64,000 bases of DNA from Anaerolineae bacterium (GTDB lineage Bacteria; Chloroflexota; Anaerolineae; B4-G1; DUEL01), in assembly GCA_025060135.1 (NCBI GenBank), contig JANXCY010000003.1:61052-125051 (forward strand), read 5' to 3'. The position numbers were made by a program, and so were the translations under genes. Positions 46,336 through 55,041 of this stretch are shown one piece after another. Each line of letters opens with the position of its first letter. Position 1 is the first letter of the stretch. The notes beneath the pieces were generated by a model. The model was not told the DNA's origin and made no database searches. It worked only from the letters and a program-made list of their open reading frames with translations.

Positions 46336-48294
46336 ATGGAACAACCCCGAATCGGCGTCTACGTCTGCGACTGTGGCATCAACATCTCGGCGACGGTGGA
46401 CACGAACGCGGTGGCGGAGATGGCATCCAAACTCCCCGGCGTCGTCGTCGCTCGCGTCTACCAGTACATGTGCTCGGAACCGGGCCAGTTGATGATCCAG
46501 GAAGACATCCGCAATCTGGGCATCAACCGGGTCGTCGTCGCGTCCTGCACTCCCCGAATGCACGAGACGACCTTTCAGCGGGCCCTGGAAGCGGCCGGCC
46601 TCAACCCGTATTTCTTCCAGATGGCCAACATCCGGGAGCACGTCTCCTGGGTTACCGACGACCGGGCGGCCGCCACGGAGAAGGCGATGCGGCTGGTGCG
46701 CGCTGCCGTCTTCCGGGTGCCCTACCAGGCCCCCCTGGAGCCCCGCCGGGAGCCGGTGACGAAAGCCGCGCTGGTCGTCGGTGGGGGCATCGCGGGCATC
46801 CAGGCCGCCCTCTCCGTCGCCGACGCAGGCTATCAGGTCTACCTGGTGGAGCGGGAGCCCTCCATCGGCGGGCGGATGGCCCAACTGGACAAGACCTTCC
46901 CTACATTGGATTGTAGTACCTGAATTCTCGGCCCCAAGATGATGGATGCCGGTCGGCATCCCAACATCACCCTGCTGACCTACAGCGAAGTGGAGGCAGT
47001 CTCCGGATACGTGGGCAACTTCACTGCTCGCATCCGCAAGCGGGCCCGGTCGGTGGATGAGGCCAAATGCACCGGCTGCGGCCTCTGCCAAGAGAAGTGC
47101 CCGACAAAGGTCGTGGATACCGCCTACGAGGCCGGGATGGGCAAGCGGAAGGCCATTTACCGCCCCTTCTCCCAGGCCATCCCCAATATCCCTGTGATTG
47201 ACCGGGAGAACTGTCTTTTCTTCACGAAGGGCCGTTGCAAACTCTGCGAAAAGGTCTGTCCCGCAGGGGCCATTGACTACAACCAGCAGGACCAGTTGTT
47301 GGACGTGCAGGTGGGGGCTATCATCGTCGCCACGGGCTACGAGATGTGGGACCCCCGGAAACTCCCCCAGTACTCCTACGGCCTCTCGCCCAACATCATC
47401 ACGGGCCTGCAGTTTGAGCGGCTGGTAAGCGCGACGGGCCCCACCGGTGGGCACATCGTCACCGCCGAGGGGAAGGAGCCGGAGCGGGTCGCCATCATCC
47501 ACTGCGTCGGCAGCCGCGACGTTAACGCCCACCCCTACTGCTCCCGCTTCTGCTGTATGTACTCCCTGAAGCACGCGCACCAGATTCGGGAGAAGACAGG
47601 CGCGCAGGTCTACGAATTCTATATGGATATGCGGGCCTTCGGCAAGGGCTACGAGGAGTTCTACGAGCGGGTGCAGGAGGACGGCGTCATCTTCGTCCGG
47701 GGCCGGGGCGCCGAGGTGGAAGTCCTCCCCGACGGCAAACTGCGGGTCAAGGGCGAGGACGCGGACCTGGGACGGCTGGTCTCGGTGGATGTGGACCTGG
47801 TCATCCTGGCCTCGGCCATAGAGCCGCAGCCAGATGCAGACCGGATCGCAGCGATTTTTGGCCTGGGTCGGACCCCCGACGGATGGTTCGCCGAGGCGCA
47901 TCCCAAATTGCGCCCGGCGGAGACGGCCACAGCGGGCATCTTCCTGGCGGGCTGCTGCCAGGGCCCCCGCGACATCCCCGACACCGTCTCTCATGCCGAC
48001 GCGGCGGCGATGCAGGTCGTCCGCCTCTTCAACCAGGGCGAGGTAACCATCTCGCCGACGGTTGCGGTGGTAGACGAAGTGAAGTGTGTGGGTTGCGGCG
48101 AGTGTATCCTGGTCTGCCCGTACTCGGCCATCGTCCGCAACCTGCGGGGCAAGGCGGAGGTCAACCCGGCCCTTTGTCAGGGCTGCGGCACCTGCGTCGC
48201 CACCTGCCCCTCGCATGCCATCGTCGGCTTGCACTTCACCGACGAACAGATTGTGGCGCAGATAGAGGGATTACTGGTGGGTATGTCGGTGTAG
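46336..48294 (+). CDS. hdrA: Heterodisulfide-reductase subunit A-like protein, predicted selenoprotein (Sec196)
   Basis: 652 residues if TGA at 46921-46923 is read as selenocysteine. The first part has the HdrA start RIGVYVCDCGINISATVDT and the flavin motif VVGGGIAGIQAALSVADAGY. The TGA falls in [27 protein letters not shown], exactly where HdrA has a conserved Cys. Downstream are ferredoxin motifs CTGCGLCQEKCP and CKLCEKVCPAG, then two more at the C-terminus (CVGCGECILVCP, CQGCGTCVATCP). Homology continues in the same frame with no indel. A hairpin with a GGUC loop follows the TGA. HdrA proteins carry FAD and bifurcate electrons with MvhD and Hdr or Fdh partners. It heads the operon that contains mvhD and fdhA. 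Confidence 0.88.
46944..46961 (+). promoter_or_regulatory. Predicted bacterial SECIS element of hdrA
   Basis: Perfect 7-bp stem GGATGCC/GGCATCC with loop GGTC. The loop begins 28 nt after the TGA, inside the coding frame. Bacterial SECIS hairpins lie just downstream of UGA and need a G-U in the apical loop, which this has. Confidence 0.7.
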
Positions 48295-48301
48295 CACACG
48301 A

Positions 48302-48366
48302 AGTACGGAATACGCAATACGCAGTACGTATTCCGTACTCCGTATTCCGTACTCCGTATTCCGTTT
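48302..48366. repeat. Heptanucleotide repeats between hdrA and the four-helix gene
   Basis: Period-7 units TACGGAA-TACGCAA-TACGCAG followed by the inverted form TCCGTAC-TCCGTAT. The 13-bp arms at 48302-48314 and 48327-48339 form a perfect inverted repeat. Confidence 0.8.
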
Positions 48367-48381
48367 GTCTGAGAGGTTGCG

Positions 48382-48879
48382 ATGACATACGAGGAGTGGT
48401 TGCAGAGCGTGCCACCAGAAATCACGGCGGATCCGCTCTGGCAAATGCGGGTGTACCGCCTGGCCCTCTTCGCGGTTGACCTGGGCTGGTACGACGTCTC
48501 CCGATTGGCCGAGGATGTCCGGATGCGCAGCGTGGCTGACCAGTTATATCGAGCCCTGGGCTCCATCGCTGCCAACATCGCCGAAGGATATAGCCGCCGC
48601 TCTGGGAAGGAGCGGGCCCGGTTCTACGAGTACGCCCTGGGCTCCGCGCGCGAGGCCCGAACATGGTATTATCAAGGACGTTATGGCCTGCGGGACGCCG
48701 TAGTTATCCATCGGCTCCGTTTGCTTTCCCAGGTTATCCGCCTGCTTCTCACCATTATCCCTGCGGAACGGGAAACGACCGGCATTTTGCAACTGCGTGA
48801 GGAGAGCCCTTCCTATCCCTACCGCGCCGACCCTGATGCCGAACTCTCCCAACTGCTGAGCGAGGTACCCTTGCCATAG
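48382..48879 (+). CDS. Four-helix-bundle protein (23S rRNA intervening-sequence-protein family)
   Basis: 165 residues. The family core is clear: VADQLYRALGSIAANIAEGY, SRRSGKERARFYEYALGSAR, and a final helix LRLLSQVIRLLLTII. Members occur inside 23S rRNA intervening sequences and as stand-alone genes; their role is unknown. The first 40 residues and the last 30 extend beyond the bundle. The gene is bounded on both sides by heptamer repeats, within an otherwise functional hdrA-mvhD-fdhA operon, which suggests it was inserted. Confidence 0.85.
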   Translation: MTYEEWLQSVPPEITADPLWQMRVYRLALFAVDLGWYDVSRLAEDVRMRSVADQLYRALGSIAANIAEGYSRRSGKERARFYEYALGSAREARTWYYQGRYGLRDAVVIHRLRLLSQVIRLLLTIIPAERETTGILQLREESPSYPYRADPDAELSQLLSEVPLP

Positions 48880-48880
48880 A

Positions 48881-48925
48881 CGTAATACGGAATACACAAT
48901 ACGGAATACGCAATACGCAATCCGG
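48881..48925. repeat. Heptanucleotide repeats before mvhD
   Basis: TACGGAA-TACACAA-TACGGAA-TACGCAA-TACGCAA-TCCGGAG. The last unit contributes a GGAG Shine-Dalgarno for mvhD. Confidence 0.8.
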
Positions 48926-48933
48926 AGCACGCT

Positions 48934-49356
48934 ATGAGCGAAGTTTTTGAACCCCGAATCATCGCTTTCTTGTGTAACTGGTGCTCCTACGCCGGAGCGG
49001 ACAACGCCGGGATCGCGCGGATGAAGTCGCCGCCGAACGTCCTCCCGATTCGGGTGATGTGCTCTGGGCGGGTCTCGCCGGAGATGATCCTGCGCGCGTT
49101 TCGCGCCGGCGCCGACGGCGTCCTGGTGCTGGGATGCCACATCGGCGACTGCCACTACATCAACGGCAACCACCGCACCGCCAGACGCATCCCGCTCCTG
49201 CGCAACCTGCTGGCCTATGTGGGCATCAATCCGGAACGGCTGCGGCTGGACTGGGTCTCCTCGGCGGAGGCCCCCAAGTTCGCCCAGGTGACCGCTGAGT
49301 TCGTGGAGACCATCCGCGCCCTGGGGCCGATCAAGGATGAACTGGGCCTGAAGTAA
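48934..49356 (+). CDS. mvhD: MvhD/HdrA-associated iron-sulfur subunit
   Basis: 140 residues. The family signature is IIAFLCNWCSYAGADNAGIA, followed by IRVMCSGRVSPEMILRAFRAGADGVLVLGCHIGDCHYING; the Cys residues bind a 2Fe-2S cluster. MvhD is the wire between HdrA and a hydrogenase or formate dehydrogenase. Here it is followed by an FrhB/FdhB-like protein and FdhA, so formate is the likely donor. A repeat-derived GGAG lies 9 nt upstream of the ATG. Confidence 0.93.
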   Translation: MSEVFEPRIIAFLCNWCSYAGADNAGIARMKSPPNVLPIRVMCSGRVSPEMILRAFRAGADGVLVLGCHIGDCHYINGNHRTARRIPLLRNLLAYVGINPERLRLDWVSSAEAPKFAQVTAEFVETIRALGPIKDELGLK

Positions 49357-49410
49357 AGAAATCGCCACCGTGCTGGGAGAGCGCGGCGTGCTCTCACCCA
49401 ACGAAGTCCA

Positions 49411-49455
49411 ACACACGGAACACGGAATACGGAGCACTGAGCACGGAACACGAGC
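49411..49455. repeat. Heptanucleotide repeats after mvhD
   Basis: ACACGGA-ACACGGA-ATACGGA-GCACTGA-GCACGGA-ACACGAG, in the 122-bp gap before the FrhB-like gene. Confidence 0.75.
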
Positions 49456-49478
49456 CCGAACCCGAAGGAGCACTACCG

Positions 49479-50282
49479 ATGACCCATGCCGACCTTCTGG
49501 ACACCCTGCGTGCCCACGTTTCGGAAAAACTTCCCGAACTGGACGGCGTTGTCGGCCTGCGGCGGACGGTCGTGGGCACCGCGCCCTATTTGTTTCGCCA
49601 GGGAGACGACCTCTCCGAACTGGTCCTATCCCCCCGCTACCCCCTGGCCTCGGTGGTCTCCCTGCTTCAGAAGCGCTATCCCCAGGCCCGGTTCGGCATC
49701 GTCGCCCGCGCCTGCGACCTGCGCGCGCTGGTAGAGATGGCCAAGCGGAATCAGGTGGACCCCGACCGTCTCTACATCCTGGGAGTGGCCTGCACTGCAG
49801 AGGATGCGGAGGAGTGCCACTGCGATGCACCCTCCCCGAAGATAGAGGGTTGGCCCCACGCTACCGTTCTCGGAGAGCCTGTTCCGGCTGGCTCTCCGAA
49901 CCCTCTGATTGCTGAATACGACCGGATGAGCCTTTCTGAGCGTTGGGCCTTCTGGCGGGCGCAGTTTGCCAAGTGCATCAAATGCTACGGCTGCCGCAAC
50001 ATCTGCCCGGAATGCTTCTGCGAGGTCTGTGCGCTGGAGGACCCCCTCTGGGTGGAGCCAGGAGTGCTGGCTCCGCCCTTCCCGTCCTTCCACCTTATTC
50101 GGGCCATGCATATGGCCACTCGCTGTGTGGGTTGTCGCCAGTGTGAGTTGGCCTGTCCAGCCCACATCCCACTGACCGTCCTTTACGACCTTCTGCGGCG
50201 GGACGTGGCGGAACTCCTGGGCTATGAAGTCGGCGCCGACCTCTTTGCCGCCCCGCCGCTATCGCTGACGCTGGCGGAATAG
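49479..50282 (+). CDS. FrhB/FdhB-like iron-sulfur protein of the formate-Hdr complex
   Basis: 267 residues. The N-terminal half (LPELDGVVGLRRTVVG, ARFGIVARACDLRALVEMAK) resembles the FrhB/FdhB flavin-binding domain, with RACDLRA typical. The C-terminal half has CIKCYGCRNICPECFCEVC, then CVGCRQCELACPAHIPL, two 4Fe-4S motifs. It would pass electrons between FdhA and MvhD-HdrA, or to a soluble carrier. Binding of F420 is not certain from sequence. The Shine-Dalgarno GAAGGAG precedes the ATG. Confidence 0.82.
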   Translation: MTHADLLDTLRAHVSEKLPELDGVVGLRRTVVGTAPYLFRQGDDLSELVLSPRYPLASVVSLLQKRYPQARFGIVARACDLRALVEMAKRNQVDPDRLYILGVACTAEDAEECHCDAPSPKIEGWPHATVLGEPVPAGSPNPLIAEYDRMSLSERWAFWRAQFAKCIKCYGCRNICPECFCEVCALEDPLWVEPGVLAPPFPSFHLIRAMHMATRCVGCRQCELACPAHIPLTVLYDLLRRDVAELLGYEVGADLFAAPPLSLTLAE

Positions 50283-50283
50283 A

Positions 50284-50308
50284 ACCAATACGGAATACGG
50301 AGTACCCT
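50284..50308. repeat. Heptanucleotide repeats before fdhA
   Basis: ATACGGA-ATACGGA-GTACCCT fills the whole gap. Its GGAG lies about 7 nt before the fdhA ATG, so the repeat also serves as ribosome-binding site. Confidence 0.7.
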
Positions 50309-52357
50309 ATGGACTACCGAAACATTCTCACTATCTGTCCCTACTGTGGCACCGGCTGCGGCCTCTACCTGCAACTTCTGGACGGCGAGATCGTCGGCGT
50401 GCTGCCAGCGAAGGAGCATCCCGTCAGCCAGGGGAAACTCTGCATCAAAGGCTGGAACGCCGCAGCCTTCCTTCGTCATCCGGACCGGCTGAAAGTCCCC
50501 CTTATCCGGGAAGGGGATCGTTTCCGGGAAGCATCGTGGGACGAGGCATTGGGCCTGGTCGCGGAGCGGCTGCTCCACATCCGGGATACGTACGGCCCTG
50601 ACGCAGTGGGCTTCCTGGTCTCCGCCCGCTGCACCAACGAGGAGAACTACCTGGCCCAGAAACTGGCCCGCGCCGTCTTCAAGACCAACAACGTGGACCA
50701 CTGCGCCCGGCTCTGACATGCCCCCACGGTGGCCGGTCTGGCCGCCGCATTCGGAAGTGGCGCGATGACCAACTCCGTCCCGGAGTTCAGTGAGCATACC
50801 CGTTGCTTCCTCATCACCGGCTCCAACACCACCGAGGCCCACCCCCTCGTCGCCAGCCACGTGATGAAGGCGAAGGAGCGGGGGGCGAAGGTCATCGTGG
50901 TGGACCCGCGCCGGGTGCAGATCGCCCAACTGGCCGACCTCTACCTGCAACCCCGCCCCGGCACCGACGTCGCCTGGCTCAACGGCCTGATGTACGTCAT
51001 CGTCACCGAGGAGTTGGCCGACCAGGAGTTCATAGAGAAGCGGACCGAAGGATTTGAGGAGATGTGGCGGGTGGTCCAGCAGTACCCGCCGGAACGGGTG
51101 GAGGAGATTACGGGCATCCCGGCGGACGACCTGCGCGCTGCGGCGCGGATGTATGCCCAGAATAAACCCGCCGCTGTCCTCTACACCATGGGGATTACCC
51201 AGCACACCACGGGCGTGGACAACGTCAAGTGTATCGCCAACCTGGCCATGCTCACTGGCAACCTGGGCATCCCTGGCGGCGGCGTCAACCCCCTGCGGGG
51301 ACAGAACAACGTCCAGGGCGCCTGCGACATGGGCGGCCTCCCCAACGTCTACCCGGCCTACCAGCCCGTTACCTCGCCCGAGGCGAAGGCCAAGTTTGAG
51401 GCCGCCTGGGGCGTGGAAGGGTTGTCCGACAGAGTCGGCCTGACCGTCGTGGAGATGGTCCACGCGGCCGGGGAAGGACGGCTGCGGGCCCTCTACGTGA
51501 TGGGCGAAAACCCCCTGCTCTCCGACCCCGACATCCAGCACGCGCGGGAGTGCCTGGAGAAACTGGACTTCCTGGTCGTCCAGGACATCTTCCCGACGGA
51601 GACGACGGAACTGGCCCACGTGGTTCTCCCCGGCGCGGCCTTCGCCGAAAAGGATGGGACCTTCACTGCCACCGATCGGCGCATCCAGCGGGTACGGAAG
51701 GCCGTGGACCCGCCGGGCCAGGCCAAGGCCGACTGGGAAATCCTCTGCCGGTTGGGTCAGCGGCTGGGCGCTCCGGGGTTTGACTTTGCTTCTCCTGAAG
51801 AGATTATGGCCGAAATCACCCGCGTCGCGCCCTCTTACGGCGGTGTTACCTACGAGCGACTGGACCGGGAGGGCTCCCTGCAGTGGCCCGTGCCCGCAGT
51901 TGACCACCCCGGCACACCATACTTGCACAAGGAAAAGTTCACCCGGGGCCTGGGCCGCTTCCACGCGATAGAGTTCCATGAGGCGGCGGAACTGCCCGAC
52001 GAGGAGTACCCGTTCATCCTTACCACAGGTCGCATCATGTTCCAGTACCACACCGGAACGATGACTCGCCGATCGCCCAAACTGGAGCAGGAGGCGCCGG
52101 AGCCCTATGTGGAGATGCATCCCGACGACGCGGCCCGTATTGGCCTGGATGGCATCCGGCGGGTGCGGGTGGTCAGCCGCCGGGGCGCGATTGAGGTTGC
52201 GGTGCGGCTCACGGAGCGTATCCGGCCCGGCGTGGTCTTCATCCCCTTCCACTACGCGGAGGCGGCAGCCAACATCCTCACCCACGCCGCGCTGGACCCC
52301 GTTGCCAAAATCCCCGAACTGAAGGTCTGCGCGGTGCGGGTAGAGCCGGTTCCATAA
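50309..52357 (+). CDS. fdhA: Formate dehydrogenase alpha subunit, predicted selenoprotein (Sec136)
   Basis: 682 residues if TGA at 50714-50716 encodes selenocysteine. The N-terminal 4Fe-4S motif is CPYCGTGCGLYLQ with a late Cys in GKLCIKGWN. The TGA follows NNVDHCARL and precedes HAPTVAGL, the exact Sec-His position of E. coli FdhF (Sec140-His141). The molybdopterin domain and the C-terminal domain (ILTTGRIMFQYHTGTMTRRS) are intact in the same frame. It oxidises formate, or reduces CO2, at a Mo/W-bis-MGD site. No signal peptide is seen, so it is cytoplasmic. Neighbours HdrA, MvhD and the FrhB-like protein are probable partners. Confidence 0.95.
50728..50746 (+). promoter_or_regulatory. Bacterial SECIS element of fdhA
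   Basis: 7-bp stem GGTGGCC/GGCCGCC (one G-U pair) with loop GGTCT. Both the GGUCU loop and the 18-nt distance from the UGA are the same as in the E. coli fdhF SECIS, as I recall that sequence. Confidence 0.88.
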
Positions 52358-52408
52358 ACGGAATACGCAATACGCATCCCCGTACTTCGTATTCTGTATT
52401 CCCTATTC
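52358..52408. repeat. Heptanucleotide repeats between fdhA and hypA
   Basis: ACGGAA-TACGCAA-TACGCAT, then the inverted-sense units TACTTCG-TATTCTG-TATTCCC. Confidence 0.75.
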
Positions 52409-52410
52409 AT

Positions 52411-52752
52411 ATGCACGAACTCTCCGTCACCCAATCTATTCTGGAGATCGCCCTGGCCCACGCAAAGGAGGCCGGGGCGGGTCGGATTGTGAAAGTGAAC
52501 CTGGTAATCGGGGAACTCTCCGGATTGGTTGGAGAGTTCATACAATTCTACTTTGACTTCGTCAGTAAGGGGACGCTGGCGGAAGGAGCGGAGTTGACTT
52601 TCCGGCATGTACCGGCCCGGTTCCGCTGTCTGGATTGCGGGGCTGAATATGAGCCGGACGGAGCGGACTGGGCCTGCCCGATATGTGGCGCGCTGCGGCC
52701 CGTAGCGATGGGCGGCCGAGAATTATTGGTGGAGAGCATAGAGGTGGAATGA
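52411..52752 (+). CDS. hypA: HypA/HybF nickel metallochaperone
   Basis: 113 residues. The N-terminal nickel site is MHE (MHELSVTQSILEIA), with VNLVIGELSGLVGEFIQFYF. The zinc site is CLDCGAEYE and CPICG. HypA inserts nickel into NiFe hydrogenases, yet no hydrogenase or other hyp gene is visible here. It may serve a hydrogenase elsewhere that shares the HdrA-MvhD module. There is no clear Shine-Dalgarno; the start directly follows a heptamer tract. Confidence 0.94.
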   Translation: MHELSVTQSILEIALAHAKEAGAGRIVKVNLVIGELSGLVGEFIQFYFDFVSKGTLAEGAELTFRHVPARFRCLDCGAEYEPDGADWACPICGALRPVAMGGRELLVESIEVE

Positions 52753-52785
52753 AGCAGCCACATCCCTGTGGCGTTCAACGGTCCT

Positions 52786-53904
52786 ATGCGCATCGGCATT
52801 GATGCCCGAATCCTTGCCTACCGACGGGGAGGGATCAGCAATTACATCCGCTATCTGCTCCCGGCCCTGGCCACTCTGGACCCGGAGACCGATTACCGCG
52901 TTCTGCGTCATAGGCGGGACCGTACGCGGACGGAAGCCAGACCCAACCTTCATCGGGTTACCGTATGGACTCCCTGTCATCACCGGCTGGAACGCTGGGC
53001 ATTGGGAGTAGAGATCGCCCGTCTGCATCTGGACCTGCTCCACAGCCCTGACTTCATTCCTCCAGCCTTCGGCGCCCGGCGGTTCATCATCACAGTCCAT
53101 GACCTGAACTTCCTCTACTACCCCCAGTTCCTCACCCCGGAGAGCCGTCGGTATTACCATGACCAGATCGCCTGGGCTGTGGCCCGTGCTGACCATATTC
53201 TGACCGTATCGGAGACCACGCGGGCCGACCTGATCCGGTTACTGGGAGTCTCACCCACCAAAATCACCGTTACGTATGAGGGCGTGGCGCCCATCTTTCG
53301 CCCGATGCCTCCTACCCTGATCAAGGAGACCCTGGCTCGCTATCACCTCTCGCCAGGATACCTGCTCTTCGTGGGCACCCTGGAACCCCGAAAGAACCTG
53401 CCTGGTCTACTGGCGGCGTACCGGCTTCTGCTGGACCAGGGAGCCATCCAGTCCCCCCTGGTCATCGTGGGTGGAAAGGGATGGCTATATGAAGATATCT
53501 ACACCTGCGTCCGCGCGCTCTGGCTGGAACCCCACGTCCGTTTTGTGTACGAGGTTCCCGATGAAGACCTCCCGGCGATCTACAACGGCGCGGCCCTGCT
53601 GGCAATGCCCTCATACTATGAGGGATTCGGTTTGCCTGCCCTGGAAGCCCTAGCCTGTGGGACACCGGTGATCATTTCGGACCGAGGTTCCCTCCCCGAG
53701 GTGGCTGGCGCTGCCGCCGTAACGGTGAACCCCGACGATCCCGAGGACATCGCGGCCGGAATCGCCCGTGTGCTGAATGACTCAGATTTGCAGGCCGCTC
53801 TTCGGGCTGCTGGCCCCGCCCATGCTGCCGCTTTCACCTGGGAGCAGACGGCCCAGCGGACCCTGCAGGTCTACCGGCAAGTCGCCGGGCAATGGTTCGC
53901 TTGA
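52786..53904 (+). CDS. Glycosyltransferase, family 4
   Basis: 372 residues. The N-terminal Rossmann domain has RIGIDARILAYRRGGISNYI and FIITVHDLNFLYYPQFLTP. The C-terminal GT-B domain has LLFVGTLEPRKNLPGLLAAY, then the donor-binding motif PSYYEGFGLPALEALACGTP with E-x7-E spacing. It is a retaining glycosyltransferase that adds a sugar to a surface glycan or lipid. The ATG at 52786 lacks a strong Shine-Dalgarno, and a GTG at 52768 is an alternative. It begins 33 bp after hypA. Confidence 0.9.
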   Translation: MRIGIDARILAYRRGGISNYIRYLLPALATLDPETDYRVLRHRRDRTRTEARPNLHRVTVWTPCHHRLERWALGVEIARLHLDLLHSPDFIPPAFGARRFIITVHDLNFLYYPQFLTPESRRYYHDQIAWAVARADHILTVSETTRADLIRLLGVSPTKITVTYEGVAPIFRPMPPTLIKETLARYHLSPGYLLFVGTLEPRKNLPGLLAAYRLLLDQGAIQSPLVIVGGKGWLYEDIYTCVRALWLEPHVRFVYEVPDEDLPAIYNGAALLAMPSYYEGFGLPALEALACGTPVIISDRGSLPEVAGAAAVTVNPDDPEDIAAGIARVLNDSDLQAALRAAGPAHAAAFTWEQTAQRTLQVYRQVAGQWFA

Positions 53905-53928
53905 CTTTTTTCACATACTGGGTACAAT
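53901..53928 (+). promoter_or_regulatory. Promoter for the second aminotransferase
   Basis: TTGACT at 53901-53906 overlaps the stop codon of the glycosyltransferase gene; then a 16-bp spacer and TACAAT at 53923-53928. The Shine-Dalgarno AAGGAGGTG precedes ATG 53971. Confidence 0.7.
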
Positions 53929-53970
53929 GAAGCAATATAAGACCCCCCAACATCCTAAGGAGGTGCACCT

Positions 53971-55041
53971 ATGTATCCGAAACTCTTTATCCCTGGGCCG
54001 ACCCACGTGCGCCAGGAGATTCTGGATGCCCAGGCCTTGCCGATGATTGGCCACCGGACTCCGGAATACTCCAAACTCCAGTTGGAGGTAACCCCCAAAC
54101 TGCAACAACTCCTCTATACTCAACAGCGAGTCTACCTCTATGCCAGTTCCTCTACTGGTGTGATGGAGGGCTCCATCCGGCAGGCTTCCGTCCGCAAGCC
54201 GGTTCTCTGTACCGTCTGCGGGGCGTTCTCCCAGCGCTGGTACGAAATTGCTCTCCAGAACGGCGTCCCCGCCGAAAAAGTGGAGGTCCCTTGGGGCCAG
54301 GGCATCACACCCGAACTGGTGGACGAGGCTCTTTCCCGGGGCGACTATGATGCCATCACCATCGTGATGAACGAAACCTCTACCGGTGTGATGAACCCAG
54401 TTAAAGACATTGCCGCGCTGGTCCGCCAGAAGTATCCGGACGTGCTGATTCTGGTGGATGCGGTCAGTTGCATGGCTGGAGTGAAAATTGAGTTTGACGC
54501 CTGGGGGCTGGATGTCTGCCTGGCAGGGGTGCAGAAGTGCTTCGCCCTGCCGCCCGGCCTGACCGTCTGCGCTGTCAGCGACCGGGCACGGGAACGAGCC
54601 AAACAGGTCCAGTACCCCGGCCACTACTTCGCCTATGCCCAGATGGACAAGCGGTATGAGAGAGGCCAAACGCCTGCCACCCCGGCCATCAGCATCATCT
54701 GGGCGCTGAATAAACAGATGGACGACATCCTGGCCGAAGGCCTGGAGAACCGCTGGCGACGGCATCAAGAGATGGCCGCCATCGTCCAGGACTGGGCCCG
54801 CCGATACTTTGCCCTCTTCGCCGATGAGCGCTTCCTTTCGCCCACCGTTACCAACATCACCAACACCCGGGGCATCAGCGTGGAGGGGTTGAACCAGGAA
54901 CTGCGTAAGCGGGGCGCTATCATCTCCAACGGCTATGGTGACCTGAAAGAGAAGTGCTTCCGCATCGCGCACATGGGCGACCTGACGGTGGAGGACATTC
55001 GCTGGTTGCTGGAGCAGATTAACGACATTCTCGGACTGTAA
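53971..55041 (+). CDS. Class V aminotransferase (serine/alanine-glyoxylate or phosphoserine type)
   Basis: 356 residues. The start KLFIPGPTHVRQEILDAQ, the region HRTPEYSKL, and the PLP Lys189 in AGVQKCFALPPGL define the family. The C-terminal FRIAHMGDLTVEDI matches its paralogue at 1435. SerA lies downstream, so it may act as the transaminase that turns 3-phosphohydroxypyruvate or hydroxypyruvate into (phospho)serine. Serine-pyruvate or serine-glyoxylate activity is an alternative. Confidence 0.88.
   Translation: MYPKLFIPGPTHVRQEILDAQALPMIGHRTPEYSKLQLEVTPKLQQLLYTQQRVYLYASSSTGVMEGSIRQASVRKPVLCTVCGAFSQRWYEIALQNGVPAEKVEVPWGQGITPELVDEALSRGDYDAITIVMNETSTGVMNPVKDIAALVRQKYPDVLILVDAVSCMAGVKIEFDAWGLDVCLAGVQKCFALPPGLTVCAVSDRARERAKQVQYPGHYFAYAQMDKRYERGQTPATPAISIIWALNKQMDDILAEGLENRWRRHQEMAAIVQDWARRYFALFADERFLSPTVTNITNTRGISVEGLNQELRKRGAIISNGYGDLKEKCFRIAHMGDLTVEDIRWLLEQINDILGL

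Noticed and set aside
46921..46923. TGA splitting hdrA into two genes or a pseudogene
   Set aside because: Frame, homology and the conserved-Cys position are continuous across the TGA, a SECIS-like hairpin follows, and fdhA in the same operon shows the same arrangement.
48302..48366. CRISPR array
   Set aside because: The units are 7 bp, contiguous and degenerate, with no spacers and no cas genes.
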